Below are positions 16,666 through 26,085 of a stretch of 64,000 nt of DNA, one piece after another. The notes under the pieces were generated by a model, which was not told where the DNA came from, searched no databases, and worked only from the letters and a program-made list of their open reading frames with translations. Source of the stretch: an uncultured Bacteroidales bacterium (lineage in GTDB: Bacteria > Bacteroidota > Bacteroidia > Bacteroidales > UBA932); assembly GCA_934691625.1 (NCBI GenBank), contig CAKUTA010000003.1, forward strand, positions 62,001-126,000, in the 5' to 3' direction. The translations under genes were made by a program, and so were the position numbers. How positions within the stretch are numbered: position 1 is the first letter of the stretch; each line of letters starts with the position of its first letter.

Positions 16666-17106
16666 ATGGACGAATTATTTGCATTTTTTAAGTGGATGTT
16701 TGGTGGCGTAGGCAAGATTATAGGCATAATCTTGCTGATAGCGTGCACTTTGTTGGCATTGGATTATTTGGTAGCGATAGCCACATTTTTGTTGTTAATC
16801 TCATTTTTACTCCTTATATGTGATCCGAAATTCGATAGGGATGGTGGAGATGAGCTATTGTCGGAGGAAGAATTGAGAAAGAAAAGAAATCGCAATCTTT
16901 GGACGCTTGGATTTGGCTCCTGGTTTGGTATGCTTATATTTGAGATTGAAATCGTCTCTATTCTTAGGGACCGTTATAATGTGGATATCATACCACAGTC
17001 CTATTCTGATGATGTGAATACTTTTCTATGGCTTTCAATACTCATAGCAATAGCTTTTAACTCGCTAGTCTTGTTTTCCTGCTTTATGATTAGAAGACAG
17101 AGATGA
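16666..17106 (+). CDS. Small membrane protein, probable cargo (146 aa)
   Basis: Four hydrophobic segments: about 13-30 and 32-48 (a near-continuous hairpin), about 78-96, and about 120-140. The loop between them is charged (SEEELRKKRNRN). AT-rich relative to the virion genes, like the GHKL/STAS pair. It starts 11 bp after the preceding gene and ends just before a terminator hairpin. It might be a superinfection-exclusion or effector protein; nothing in the sequence proves this. Confidence 0.6.
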   Translation: MDELFAFFKWMFGGVGKIIGIILLIACTLLALDYLVAIATFLLLISFLLLICDPKFDRDGGDELLSEEELRKKRNRNLWTLGFGSWFGMLIFEIEIVSILRDRYNVDIIPQSYSDDVNTFLWLSILIAIAFNSLVLFSCFMIRRQR

Positions 17107-17107
17107 T

Positions 17108-17142
17108 GTCCTTTATTAGCCCTCTTCGGAGGGCTATTTTTG
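17108..17142 (+). promoter_or_regulatory. Putative phage late promoter P3 (tape measure block)
   Basis: GTCCTTTA (17108-17115), a 19-nt spacer, then TATTTTTG (17135-17142). The ATG of the tape measure gene follows after 19 bp. The spacer is almost entirely the terminator hairpin 17117-17136, and the terminator T-run is part of the -7 element, so one sequence may serve both functions. Confidence 0.6.
17117..17141 (+). terminator. Intrinsic terminator closing the cargo region
   Basis: Perfect 8-bp stem TAGCCCTC/GAGGGCTA with a TTCG tetraloop and five T residues after it. It would stop transcripts from the 16128 promoter and from the cargo genes before they reach the tape measure gene. It overlaps late promoter P3. 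Confidence 0.85.
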
Positions 17143-17161
17143 TGCCATAAATCATAACGTT

Positions 17162-20100
17162 ATGGCAGGAAAGATAAGGAATGAGGACTTGCAGCTGAAC
17201 ATCATCGTAAATGGTGATGCCGGGCGCAAGCGCATACTTGAACTTGAACAGACTATAAGGGACACGGAATCTTCTATCAAGGCTACGAATCAGCAGCTTC
17301 AGGCTATGTCCGCTGCCGGCAAGAACGGGACGAAAGAGTACAAGGCCTTGAACCAGACTCTGAAAGACCAGAAAAAATCATTGGAGGAAAGCCGTAAGCA
17401 GTTCGACAATCTTCAGAGCGGAATATCTCTTGAGAACAAAACCATCTCAGAACTTCGTAACCAGATAAAACTCACAAATGCAGCTTTGTCCAAAGCTGTT
17501 CCTGGCACCGAGAATTGGAAGAATTTGAACCGCACACTTCAGCAGACCAAGACAAGGCTGAAGGAACTCACGGATCAGGCCAAGGCAGTCCATTACACCA
17601 CTTGTGAGTGGGCTGACAAAATCAGCAAATATGTCGTGAGCATATATGGCGCAATAGGGGCGGTTCAAAATGTATTCAATAAGTTTACCGGTGCTCGTGA
17701 CGCTTTCCTCTCTTATGATGAGGCTGTGACCGATGCGATGAAGACCACAAACCTTACAAAGGATGAGATCCTGGAACTGAGCGACAGCCTTAAGCAGATA
17801 GACACGAAGACACCTCAGAATGAACTCCTGGCTCTTGTCCGTGCCGGCGGTAAGCTCGGAATAACGGGGCAGGAAGATTTGCTCGGGTTCGCAAGAGCAG
17901 CCGACAAGATCAATGTCGCATTGTCAGAGGACCTCGGCGGTAATGCCGAGGCAGCAATCACCGCCATTGGCAAGATGACGGACATATTCAACCTGACTGA
18001 CGAATACGGCATAGAACAGGCGATGCTCAAGGTCGGTTCCGCCATCAATGAACTCGGTATGGCTTCCACCGCTAATGAAGGCTATATCGTGGACTTCTCC
18101 AAGAGGCTTGCCGGCATAGCGCCGAATGCGGACATCAGCATAGACAAGATCCTCGGCCTGGCGGCGACTCTCGACAAATACGGCCAGCAGTCTGAAACAT
18201 CCTCCACGGCCATCGGCCAGACGATTATGGCGATGTTCAAGCGGACGGAGACTTTTGCGCAGATAGCCGGTGTGCCTCTGAAGGAGTTCTCCGAGCTGTT
18301 GAAGACAGACGTGAATGAAGCCCTGCTGAAAGTCCTGGAAGGAATGCAGCGAGGAGAGGGCGGTCTTGCGTCTGTTACGGCCGCGATGGAAGAGATGCAT
18401 CTGAACGGACAGAGGGCGGCCACGGTTCTCGGCTCCCTGTCAAAGCATACCGATGAACTGCGTTCGCAGCAGGAAATCGCCAACAAGGCTTTCACTGCCG
18501 GGACTTCATTGACGGAAGAGTTTGCAGTCAAGAACACCTCCCTGACGGCGGAACTGGAGAAACAGAAGAAGGCAATCCTGGAGAATGTCGTGAGCCTTGG
18601 CGAGAAACTGAACCCGGCGATGTCGGAAGGTCTGACGATTGCAAATAAAGGGCTGAAAGTCTTTTCAGCTGCTGTGGGTATGGCGATAGAATATAAGAGT
18701 TGGCTTGTCGCCATAACAATAGCCATAATTGCCTATAATAAAGCTCAAGCGGCGAAACTGGCTCTCATGAAATTTATGCATTTCTGGAGTTCAGAGAATC
18801 GTAAGGCTCTGGCTTTGGAAGCGGCTAATCTTGTGGGGGCGACAAAGGCCACAATGTTGTTGTCGGCCGCAAAGAATTTGCTCGCATTGAATATCAAGTC
18901 TGCGGGTATAGCCCTAAAATCTTTTGGTAAAGCAGTGGCATCGAATCCTATAGGACTTGTGGCAAGTTTGGTGACAGTAGGAGTGTATGCTCTTTATAAG
19001 CACATTAAAGCCTCAAATGAAGCAAAAAAAGCCCAGCGCGAACTGAACAAAGCCTATACGGAGACCATCGACAAGATCGGGCAGGAGCGCAATGCCCTGG
19101 AAAGGATGGGAAAGGCCGTGACCGATGCGAAGATGGGTTCCCAGGAACGCGCCGATGCCATCAAGAAACTGAACGAGCGTTTCGGGGACTACCTTCCGTA
19201 TCTTCTGACGGAAAAGACATCTAACGAGGAAGTGGCTGCCGCATTGAGGATTGCCAATACTGAACTAGAGCGCAAGATAAAGCTGCAGGCGATGGAAGAG
19301 GCGCAGACTAAGATTTTCAGCTCATTGACGGACGCCGCCAGCAAAGCGACGGACACGATAACGGGGCTTCTGGAAAAATGGAATAAATCAAAATTGAGCA
19401 CTGAGCAGATAGAGGCGGTGACAAAGGCTGTCGTGGACTATCGAGAAGCGATGAAAGCGGCGGAATCCGAGACCGACATGGGCAAGAAATCCCAGATGCA
19501 GAAGAATGCTGGGCGTAATTTCTATGGCGCTCTCAGTTCGACGGGGTTGAATTATCATAAGGAGAAGCTCCAAGCGGTCGGAGTGGATTCTTTCGGTGAC
19601 AAGGTCTATGACAATGTAGATGTCTATAAGCAGGCGATAGAGGAAGAACTATCGCGCATTTTCCAGAGTGTCAGAAATGCAGCTCGTGACGAGGCGAAGA
19701 TAAACGGGCTGTATGGCTCGACATCCTCGGGTATCGACGAGAGCAGCCCTGACTTCATCGGGCCGACATTGAAGAAAACCACGCCCGCCGGGACAACATC
19801 TCCAACCAGCCCGGAAGGCGGTTCGCCATCGTCCGGAGGCAAATGGTCGCTGGGTACGGACAGCCAATATCTTCAGGCATTGTATGACTTGAAGGAACAG
19901 TACAGGCAGGGGGATATAAAGTCAGAGGAGGAGTATCAGAAGAAGGTGCTTGAACTGGAAATACTCACACTTCAGAACAGGATAGCATCAGGCAAGGATT
20001 CAGGAGAGCAGCTTCTGGCGCTGAAGTCCCAGCTGTCTGACAAGCAGATAAAGCTCCAGAAAGACGAATCTGAAGCTGAGGCGACACAGATAGCCAAAGA

Positions 20101-21475
20101 TGCCGCGGACAAAAAGAAGAGCACCGAGGATGCCATAAACCTTCTCGAGAAGCAGTACCGCATCGAGAAGACAGCGATGGAGGCGCAGAATGCCGAGGAA
20201 CTGGCCGCAAGTACGGCCACTGGCGATGCTCTTGCCGCATTGAAAAAAGAGCAAGCCCGGAAGCTCGCCGGCACTGACCTGAAATATCTCGGAGAACTGA
20301 AGGCGAAGCTGGAAGAAATCATACAGTCCGGGGACAATCCTGACTTCATCAAGCTTGACGGCGGAAGCCTGGACGCATTGAAACTGAAACTGCAGGAAAT
20401 CCGAAAGACGATGGCTGAGCTCTCCGGCTCGCAGAATGATGGCAGCTCCGATTCCGCGACAGAGACCAAGGCGAAAGGGAAGGGCGCTGGCGGAGGCTCT
20501 ATGCTGGGCGTAAGTCAGGACGAATGGGAGCAGCTGTTCCAGAATATCGAAAATGGTAAACTTGGCCTGGAAGATCTGAAGACAACGGTATCGTCATTGG
20601 AGGGCGCATTCAGCGATATGTTCAGCCTTTGGTCTCAGGCTACGGAGCTGCAGGCGGCCAAGGAGAAGAAGTCGTTCAAAGACTACGAGAAACAGAACGA
20701 TAAGAAGAAAAAGTCCCTGGAAAAACGGCTGGATGCAGGGCTTATCAGTGAGGCTCAGTACAATGCTGAAGTCGAGGCTCTGGAAAACGAGAAGGATGCA
20801 TATCAGGAGCAGATGGAACTCAAGCAGGCGAAGCGCCAGAAGGCCCAGAAACTCACGCAGGCGATTATCAACACTGCACTCGGAGTCACGAAGACATTGG
20901 CCGAGTGGGGAATTCCCTGGGGTATCGCTCCGGCGGCGATTATGGGTGCAATGGGTGCCGCAGAGGCAGCAATGATAGCGGCCACCCCTGTTACCACAGG
21001 AGCCGAGGAAGGAGGATTCGTGAACACGACCAGGAAACAGGACGGAAAAAAGTTCAAGGCTAGGCTGTCACCTGACAAGCGCGGTTTCGTGTCGTCTCCT
21101 ACAGTGCTGGTAGGGGAGAACGGAGGCGAATATGTCATTCCCGCCGCCGGCCTCGCGAATCCGTCCCTGCAGCCGTTCCTTGCGACATTGGAGACGGCCA
21201 GGCGTAACGGAACGCTCAAGGACTTGAACTTCGATGCTGTCTATCCTCTGTCCGTCACCATGGCGAGAGCTTCCGGAGGAAGTACTCAGCCTGACGGGAT
21301 GCAGCAGGTCATTGTCAGTGGGCAAACGGACAATAGCCGGCTGTTAGAAGCTATCGAGACATTGAACAGGAGGCTCAGCAGTCCTATACGTGCAGATGTG
21401 TCGATGCTTGGAAAGAACGGTATCGTGGAGCAGACAGAGAAGTATAACAGATTCAAGAACAGGGGAAGACTATGA
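17162..21475 (+). CDS. Tape measure protein
   Basis: Sets tail length and is ejected with DNA at infection. 1437 aa with a coiled-coil N-terminus (about 1-140), a TP901-type tape measure core (about 170-470, with an AGGKLGITGQEDLLGFARAA-like segment), hydrophobic helices (about 515-545 and 590-615), a long charged coiled-coil middle (about 920-1060), and a Gly/Ala hydrophobic stretch (about 1245-1280). This order is typical of siphophage tape measures. By the usual rule of about 1.5 angstrom per residue the tail would be roughly 200 nm (inference). It overlaps the next start by 4 bp. Confidence 0.93.
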   Translation: MAGKIRNEDLQLNIIVNGDAGRKRILELEQTIRDTESSIKATNQQLQAMSAAGKNGTKEYKALNQTLKDQKKSLEESRKQFDNLQSGISLENKTISELRNQIKLTNAALSKAVPGTENWKNLNRTLQQTKTRLKELTDQAKAVHYTTCEWADKISKYVVSIYGAIGAVQNVFNKFTGARDAFLSYDEAVTDAMKTTNLTKDEILELSDSLKQIDTKTPQNELLALVRAGGKLGITGQEDLLGFARAADKINVALSEDLGGNAEAAITAIGKMTDIFNLTDEYGIEQAMLKVGSAINELGMASTANEGYIVDFSKRLAGIAPNADISIDKILGLAATLDKYGQQSETSSTAIGQTIMAMFKRTETFAQIAGVPLKEFSELLKTDVNEALLKVLEGMQRGEGGLASVTAAMEEMHLNGQRAATVLGSLSKHTDELRSQQEIANKAFTAGTSLTEEFAVKNTSLTAELEKQKKAILENVVSLGEKLNPAMSEGLTIANKGLKVFSAAVGMAIEYKSWLVAITIAIIAYNKAQAAKLALMKFMHFWSSENRKALALEAANLVGATKATMLLSAAKNLLALNIKSAGIALKSFGKAVASNPIGLVASLVTVGVYALYKHIKASNEAKKAQRELNKAYTETIDKIGQERNALERMGKAVTDAKMGSQERADAIKKLNERFGDYLPYLLTEKTSNEEVAAALRIANTELERKIKLQAMEEAQTKIFSSLTDAASKATDTITGLLEKWNKSKLSTEQIEAVTKAVVDYREAMKAAESETDMGKKSQMQKNAGRNFYGALSSTGLNYHKEKLQAVGVDSFGDKVYDNVDVYKQAIEEELSRIFQSVRNAARDEAKINGLYGSTSSGIDESSPDFIGPTLKKTTPAGTTSPTSPEGGSPSSGGKWSLGTDSQYLQALYDLKEQYRQGDIKSEEEYQKKVLELEILTLQNRIASGKDSGEQLLALKSQLSDKQIKLQKDESEAEATQIAKDAADKKKSTEDAINLLEKQYRIEKTAMEAQNAEELAASTATGDALAALKKEQARKLAGTDLKYLGELKAKLEEIIQSGDNPDFIKLDGGSLDALKLKLQEIRKTMAELSGSQNDGSSDSATETKAKGKGAGGGSMLGVSQDEWEQLFQNIENGKLGLEDLKTTVSSLEGAFSDMFSLWSQATELQAAKEKKSFKDYEKQNDKKKKSLEKRLDAGLISEAQYNAEVEALENEKDAYQEQMELKQAKRQKAQKLTQAIINTALGVTKTLAEWGIPWGIAPAAIMGAMGAAEAAMIAATPVTTGAEEGGFVNTTRKQDGKKFKARLSPDKRGFVSSPTVLVGENGGEYVIPAAGLANPSLQPFLATLETARRNGTLKDLNFDAVYPLSVTMARASGGSTQPDGMQQVIVSGQTDNSRLLEAIETLNRRLSSPIRADVSMLGKNGIVEQTEKYNRFKNRGRL

Positions 21476-23193
21476 TCAGAATAATCACAGATGGCGGGGT
21501 GTCTCTCGACATTGACCCGTCGGCGGAATTTGAAATCGAATATGAGAACCCTATGCTGGACGACAGCCATCTTCCAGTGCCGTTCAGCACGTCGATAGCG
21601 CTCTTGCCGACACCTCGGAACTGCAAGGCCCTAGGATATCTGGCAGCTATGATGCTGGAGCCGTCAGTGAAAAAGATATCTGCATCTATTGAGGTCCGCG
21701 GAATTCCGCTGTTCTTTGGGGTGCTGGAATATGACGGCATCGATGACGGCAAATTGAATTATACTTTCTCCGGAAGAAATGTCGAGACAGAGTGGGAAAA
21801 GAAGATCTGGCAGCTGGATATACTGAAATATAAAGGTGAAGAATGCCCGAGTGTCATGGCCAGGATTGTTTATGGCAATGAGCCAGGTATCTGCACACCT
21901 CTGCTGATAGATCCTGAATATGTAGCGAAATCGGTGTATAAGGATAAGGACGGCAATGTCGAGCAGGTGGATGTGCCGGATAAATATATTAACAGCCCGC
22001 TGGATGCATTCGACAAGGTGTATTCGTATGACCGCTTTATGCCTGTGGTGGACGTGGACAGGATCCTGTCGGTCATTGCCGACTCGTGGACGGATGTTCC
22101 GTCTTTTACACCTCTGTCAATTATAGGGCGATACTCGGTGTCAATACGGTATTTCAAGACAGCGTGGAGAGGGCTTCATGATGGATTGCTGGACACGATG
22201 GACCAGTATAAGAGCTCATCGTTTGATATTGCTGAGACTTTGCCGGACATGTCGCTTGCAGAGCTGGTCAAGAACCTTGCGCGGATGCGGTGCGCCTCCA
22301 TCTATTATGATGGAGAGAAAGTGCAGTTCATGACATTTGATGATGTCTTAAAGGCTGCCCCTGAAGACTGGGATGAAAAGGTGGCTGATAGTTTCACTGC
22401 TGTACCGGAAAGTGGATGCCGGTATGTGTTCGGGTTCTCTGATGACAGTACCAGTTCATATTCCTCTTCAGAATTGTCAAAGGAGCTTGCCGATGATAAG
22501 ATAACTGATGCAATCGGCTATTCGGAGGTGCTGGCTGCAGCTGGAGATGGCGACTATTCTCCAGCCAGAAATAAGCTTACCGGAGATATATACTCGGGAA
22601 AATATTTTTCCGCCAATGGCAATAAAGTGTATCTGGAGGACATGGTGTTCCATAATGTAGGAAAACGTGAGACTTCGGCTGATGACAATGCTTCATCTTT
22701 TGATGCGACGGCGGATCTTATTCCGGTAAGTGTGATCCCCGATGTGCTGTATTCTGGAAATAAGGCTAGATATCGGGTTGCTCCATTGGTGTCGCCACTT
22801 TCGGCTGATTCTGAAAGAGATTCCAAGGCGTATATCGGATATGTGTATGACGGTCAGATGTCTGATTCCGGATACACGCTCGGTGCTGACGGCAAGGACA
22901 GGCTTAAAGGTGTGGCGCTCCCGAAGCTTTCAGGCATGTACAATGAGTGCTTGCTGTCTCCGGATAATCTTTGGGAGGAATACCATAAGAACTTTGCCTC
23001 CTGGATATCCCGGGACCGTCAATGTGTTACTGCGGATCTTGATTTGTCGGTTCTGGATATCAGTTCTTTCAGAATGTACAGGCTTGTGTGCTTTAGAGGC
23101 AGAAGGTGGGTCGTCAAGAAACTGACATTGACATTCAGTGCAGGTTCTGATGCTGTTTCCACACGCGGAGAATTCATTTCTTATGATGTCTGA
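21472..23193 (+). CDS. Tail/baseplate protein downstream of tape measure (573 aa)
   Basis: Coupled to the tape measure (ATGA overlap). In siphophages the genes after the tape measure encode distal tail and baseplate hub proteins. The N-terminal part (FEIEYENPMLDDSHLPVPFS, about 20-39) is beta-rich and looks like a distal-tail/hub fold, and the remainder is also mainly beta. No enzymatic motif is seen. Family not recognised. Confidence 0.65.
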   Translation: MIRIITDGGVSLDIDPSAEFEIEYENPMLDDSHLPVPFSTSIALLPTPRNCKALGYLAAMMLEPSVKKISASIEVRGIPLFFGVLEYDGIDDGKLNYTFSGRNVETEWEKKIWQLDILKYKGEECPSVMARIVYGNEPGICTPLLIDPEYVAKSVYKDKDGNVEQVDVPDKYINSPLDAFDKVYSYDRFMPVVDVDRILSVIADSWTDVPSFTPLSIIGRYSVSIRYFKTAWRGLHDGLLDTMDQYKSSSFDIAETLPDMSLAELVKNLARMRCASIYYDGEKVQFMTFDDVLKAAPEDWDEKVADSFTAVPESGCRYVFGFSDDSTSSYSSSELSKELADDKITDAIGYSEVLAAAGDGDYSPARNKLTGDIYSGKYFSANGNKVYLEDMVFHNVGKRETSADDNASSFDATADLIPVSVIPDVLYSGNKARYRVAPLVSPLSADSERDSKAYIGYVYDGQMSDSGYTLGADGKDRLKGVALPKLSGMYNECLLSPDNLWEEYHKNFASWISRDRQCVTADLDLSVLDISSFRMYRLVCFRGRRWVVKKLTLTFSAGSDAVSTRGEFISYDV

Positions 23194-23208
23194 ATGTCTC
23201 ATGGCCGT

Positions 23209-23242
23209 GTCCTTTCCATAGATATCCGTCTGCCTATTTTTG
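23209..23242 (+). promoter_or_regulatory. Putative phage late promoter P4 (tail tip/fibre/lysis block)
   Basis: GTCCTTTC (23209-23216), an 18-nt spacer, then TATTTTTG (23235-23242). It is preceded by GGCCGT exactly as at P1 (3191-3196), apart from one extra base there. The ATG of the next gene follows after 18 bp. Confidence 0.65.
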
Positions 23243-23260
23243 CAATAGAAAACAGGCGAT

Positions 23261-24325
23261 ATGAAAATCAATGATGCATATAGTGACGGAGAGGTGGTTT
23301 TCAGCAAAAGTGCCGGAGATTTGCGTATTACAGATGCCGGTAAGAATGCTGTACAGATATCTGTCTCGGTGAATTCTACGGAAAGGGTGAGCTTCAAGGC
23401 AACGCCTGTCAATGGTAGCATAGTATTGCGCCTGTCCGAAATACTGGAGGCTTGCATGGAAGACTTGTTTTCCGGACGACATGGGTTTATGGCTGCGATT
23501 GCGGGTCTTCCGGTTGTTACCATATCAGCCGGAGACCTTTCCTGGAGTCATCAGGTAATGTATGGACTGAAACCATCTGACAGAAAGTATGAAAGTTATG
23601 ACCTGCTCACCAGGCGTCCAGCTCAGGCTGCGACATATATTGATGGAGCTGAGCCTGTCACTTTCAGATGGAGGCGTCTTGCATTGGGCTTTTCTACAGA
23701 GCTGATGGCGGAAATATATTTCGCTTGCTCCGGCCCGAGGACAGTGTCGCTTCCTTCGCCGAGACAGACTACGGTCATTGTAAAGGATGCCCAGCTGGCG
23801 GAATCCTTCTGTTCGTACAGCGAGATCCGTGCTGCAGCTGACAAGGCAGGGCTTGAGGATGAGACCATCACAGGCTGGTCGGCGTGGGTGCGTTACCATG
23901 AAAAGACGGAAGATGGGGAGGCTGCTACGGATGGCGGACGGCAGGATTTTGTGCTGAAGACAGGGCTGCATCATACATATCTGTTCCGGAATATCTACGG
24001 CGGACTTGATACTATATATGCGACAGGAAACCGCGAGCTGTCTTCCGATGGTGAAGTTGTGACTTTTGTCAACGGACTGGTTGAAAGCGAACTGAGCAAT
24101 GATGCGGTACGTTACTATGAGCAGAACAGCGGGTATATTGCTTCTCGTTCTGCTGCCAGATTCTGGCTGGATTTCATGGGGAGTGCCGAGCGATATATTT
24201 ATGAAGATGGCCAGCTGCGGAAAATCATTGTCGATGAGAATGACACGAAATTGACGGAGGGGGAACTGTCATCGCTGAAATTCAAATGGCACTACGCAGA
24301 TAGAAATAACGATTACAATATATGA
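23261..24325 (+). CDS. Tail tip protein, unassigned (354 aa)
   Basis: First gene of the fourth late block. Beta-rich with no motif I recognise; begins MKINDAYSDGEVVFSKS. The position between the baseplate protein and the fibre genes supports a distal tail role. Its stop overlaps the next start by 4 bp. Confidence 0.6.
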   Translation: MKINDAYSDGEVVFSKSAGDLRITDAGKNAVQISVSVNSTERVSFKATPVNGSIVLRLSEILEACMEDLFSGRHGFMAAIAGLPVVTISAGDLSWSHQVMYGLKPSDRKYESYDLLTRRPAQAATYIDGAEPVTFRWRRLALGFSTELMAEIYFACSGPRTVSLPSPRQTTVIVKDAQLAESFCSYSEIRAAADKAGLEDETITGWSAWVRYHEKTEDGEAATDGGRQDFVLKTGLHHTYLFRNIYGGLDTIYATGNRELSSDGEVVTFVNGLVESELSNDAVRYYEQNSGYIASRSAARFWLDFMGSAERYIYEDGQLRKIIVDENDTKLTEGELSSLKFKWHYADRNNDYNI

Positions 24326-25470
24326 AACGACAGCATTATAGAAGTGACCTGACACTGAAGGTCACGATGAAAAGGCCGGAGAATTCTGATGATGGCGGTG
24401 GGCAGGTGGCGATACCAGAACATGTGCGTCTGGAATATTTCGTTCCGGATGGACGCTCTAAAATCGTGGCTGAAAGAAATGGCGATAATATGGTGTTATG
24501 CAGGCTCGCGGAGGATGGCATGTCTTTGAAGGTTTTTCTGCCATTGTCACGGAAACCTCTTGGTTTAGGAAAATTGATGATGGTCATGACGGAATACTCT
24601 TTGGCCGATGGATTCCCTGACGATATTGAGGAAGTGCATAACCCTGTGGAAACCGGCATAATGCTCTGGAGCGGAGCTTCAGATGTCAAGACAGATTACG
24701 AGATATCATCTTCTGTAGGATATTCATCTGTCCGCTGGTCCGATATCACTGGCCGTCCTACGAAGCTGTCCGAGTTCGAGAACGACGGCGTGTTCATCAC
24801 GAAAACTGACGTTCCGGTGATTGACGATGCGCTCGACACGGAATCGAAGAACGGGATAGAGAACGGTGTCGTGGCATCGGCTCTGAAGAAGATAAACGAG
24901 AGACTGTTCCCTCTTACACTGTCCGTATCGGGCTCCGCATCCTACGAGAAGGGCACATCGCATACGGTGGTGATAAGATGGACAATAAGACAGGGTGACG
25001 ACACCATCGTGCCTGACTCGCTTACTGTGAACGGCAAGGCTGTGGACGTGTCATCTACATCATACACCGAGGAGCTTGTCGCATCTGACAAGACATATAC
25101 AGTGGTATGCACTAAAGATGGAGTCACAAAGACGGCTTCAGCGTATATAAGGTTCTATGCTCCTACATACTACGGAGTGGTTGCCGACACCTATACGAAA
25201 GATACTGTCACCTTAGGCATGGTGGCTGCAATGAATAAGCTCATTGTGTCAGGAAAGACGTCAATAACCGTGTCGGATGTCGTTAATTCCAAGATTGTGT
25301 ATGCATATCCGAAGACTTTCGGGCTTGTGTCATCGGTAAAGGACGGCAGCGGCTTCGAGAACATAACGGCATACGAGCATGGGGAGATTCAGATAGGCTC
25401 TGAGGCGTATTACCTGTACATACTCAAGAACTCTGTCACAATCACAAGTTCAACACAAAAATTCTCATAG
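24322..25470 (+). CDS. Tail fibre-like protein (382 aa)
   Basis: Probable host-contact fibre or fibre adaptor. The centre has the phrase VRWSDITGRPTKLSEFENDG, a variant of the N-KPTKLSEFTND pattern common in trimeric tail fibres of Bacteroidota and Firmicutes phages, followed by a helical registration segment (about 165-195, ALDTESKNGIENGVVASALK). The C-terminal part is an Ig-like beta domain. The N-terminal 140 residues probably anchor it on the tail tip. Confidence 0.7.
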   Translation: MKRQHYRSDLTLKVTMKRPENSDDGGGQVAIPEHVRLEYFVPDGRSKIVAERNGDNMVLCRLAEDGMSLKVFLPLSRKPLGLGKLMMVMTEYSLADGFPDDIEEVHNPVETGIMLWSGASDVKTDYEISSSVGYSSVRWSDITGRPTKLSEFENDGVFITKTDVPVIDDALDTESKNGIENGVVASALKKINERLFPLTLSVSGSASYEKGTSHTVVIRWTIRQGDDTIVPDSLTVNGKAVDVSSTSYTEELVASDKTYTVVCTKDGVTKTASAYIRFYAPTYYGVVADTYTKDTVTLGMVAAMNKLIVSGKTSITVSDVVNSKIVYAYPKTFGLVSSVKDGSGFENITAYEHGEIQIGSEAYYLYILKNSVTITSSTQKFS

Positions 25471-25473
25471 GAA

Positions 25474-25914
25474 ATGGCTACAGCTCTTACAGATAACTTC
25501 AGCTACCAGGGTTCCCTTCCGAACTTCGCAAGGGACAGGTTCGAGACCATCGCCGCCATGAAGGCCTATCCTGAATACTGCCTAGACGACGGGCACCTTT
25601 CCTTCTGCGAGGAGGACAGGAACACATACAAGTTCGACAGGCTCAACGACAGCGACGAGACGACTGGAAAATGGAGGCAGTTCGGCGGAATGGTCACGGT
25701 CGAGCAACTTCTTATAGAGAACTTCACGGTCGCAGCGAACCCGTCGAAAAATCTTGAGGTCATATACTACCTTAAGGCCATGCAGGGCAATCAGTATAAC
25801 ATATTTGCGGACTCTGACGTGAAATGGATAAACGGGGAGCCGCCCGTGGTGAAGGAGGAGAAGACGTATGTCATATCCGTTCTCAACAACTATGCGGTAT
25901 GGGGGGAGTTCTGA
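25474..25914 (+). CDS. Small fibre-associated protein (146 aa)
   Basis: Not recognised at family level. Contains the segment LDDGHLSFCEEDRNTYKF and a stretch ending FGGMVTV, seen in small proteins next to fibre genes in Bacteroidota prophages (from memory). It starts 3 bp after the fibre gene and ends 1 bp before the next ATG, so all are co-translated. Possibly a head or tail fibre accessory protein. Confidence 0.55.
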   Translation: MATALTDNFSYQGSLPNFARDRFETIAAMKAYPEYCLDDGHLSFCEEDRNTYKFDRLNDSDETTGKWRQFGGMVTVEQLLIENFTVAANPSKNLEVIYYLKAMQGNQYNIFADSDVKWINGEPPVVKEEKTYVISVLNNYAVWGEF

Positions 25915-25915
25915 T

Positions 25916-26071
25916 ATGAGCATGTTCAGGAACCTGCTTATGCAGCAGGCAGTCGGCAACGACATAAAGTTCTCCGACAGCAGTGTCACGATGGACACGT
26001 CAAAGAACGAGACAGAGAAGAAGACACGTGTGATTTCCAACACTGACTGGAAACTCGATGTTAAACTTTAA
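25916..26071 (+). CDS. 51-aa protein ending in an N-terminal half BACON domain
   Basis: The start is the ATG at 25916, one base after the previous stop. After a short N-terminal helix (FRNLLMQQAVGN), residues 17-48 match the first strands of a BACON (Ig-like) domain, ending in VISNTDWKLD. The protein stops there, and the rest of the domain (IPNWLQVTPKEG onward) is encoded at the very start of the next gene, 14 bp downstream in another frame. It therefore cannot form a complete BACON fold alone. It may be an anchor that completes its fold with the next protein. Confidence 0.7.
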   Translation: MSMFRNLLMQQAVGNDIKFSDSSVTMDTSKNETEKKTRVISNTDWKLDVKL

Positions 26072-26085
26072 TAATTTTTCAGATT

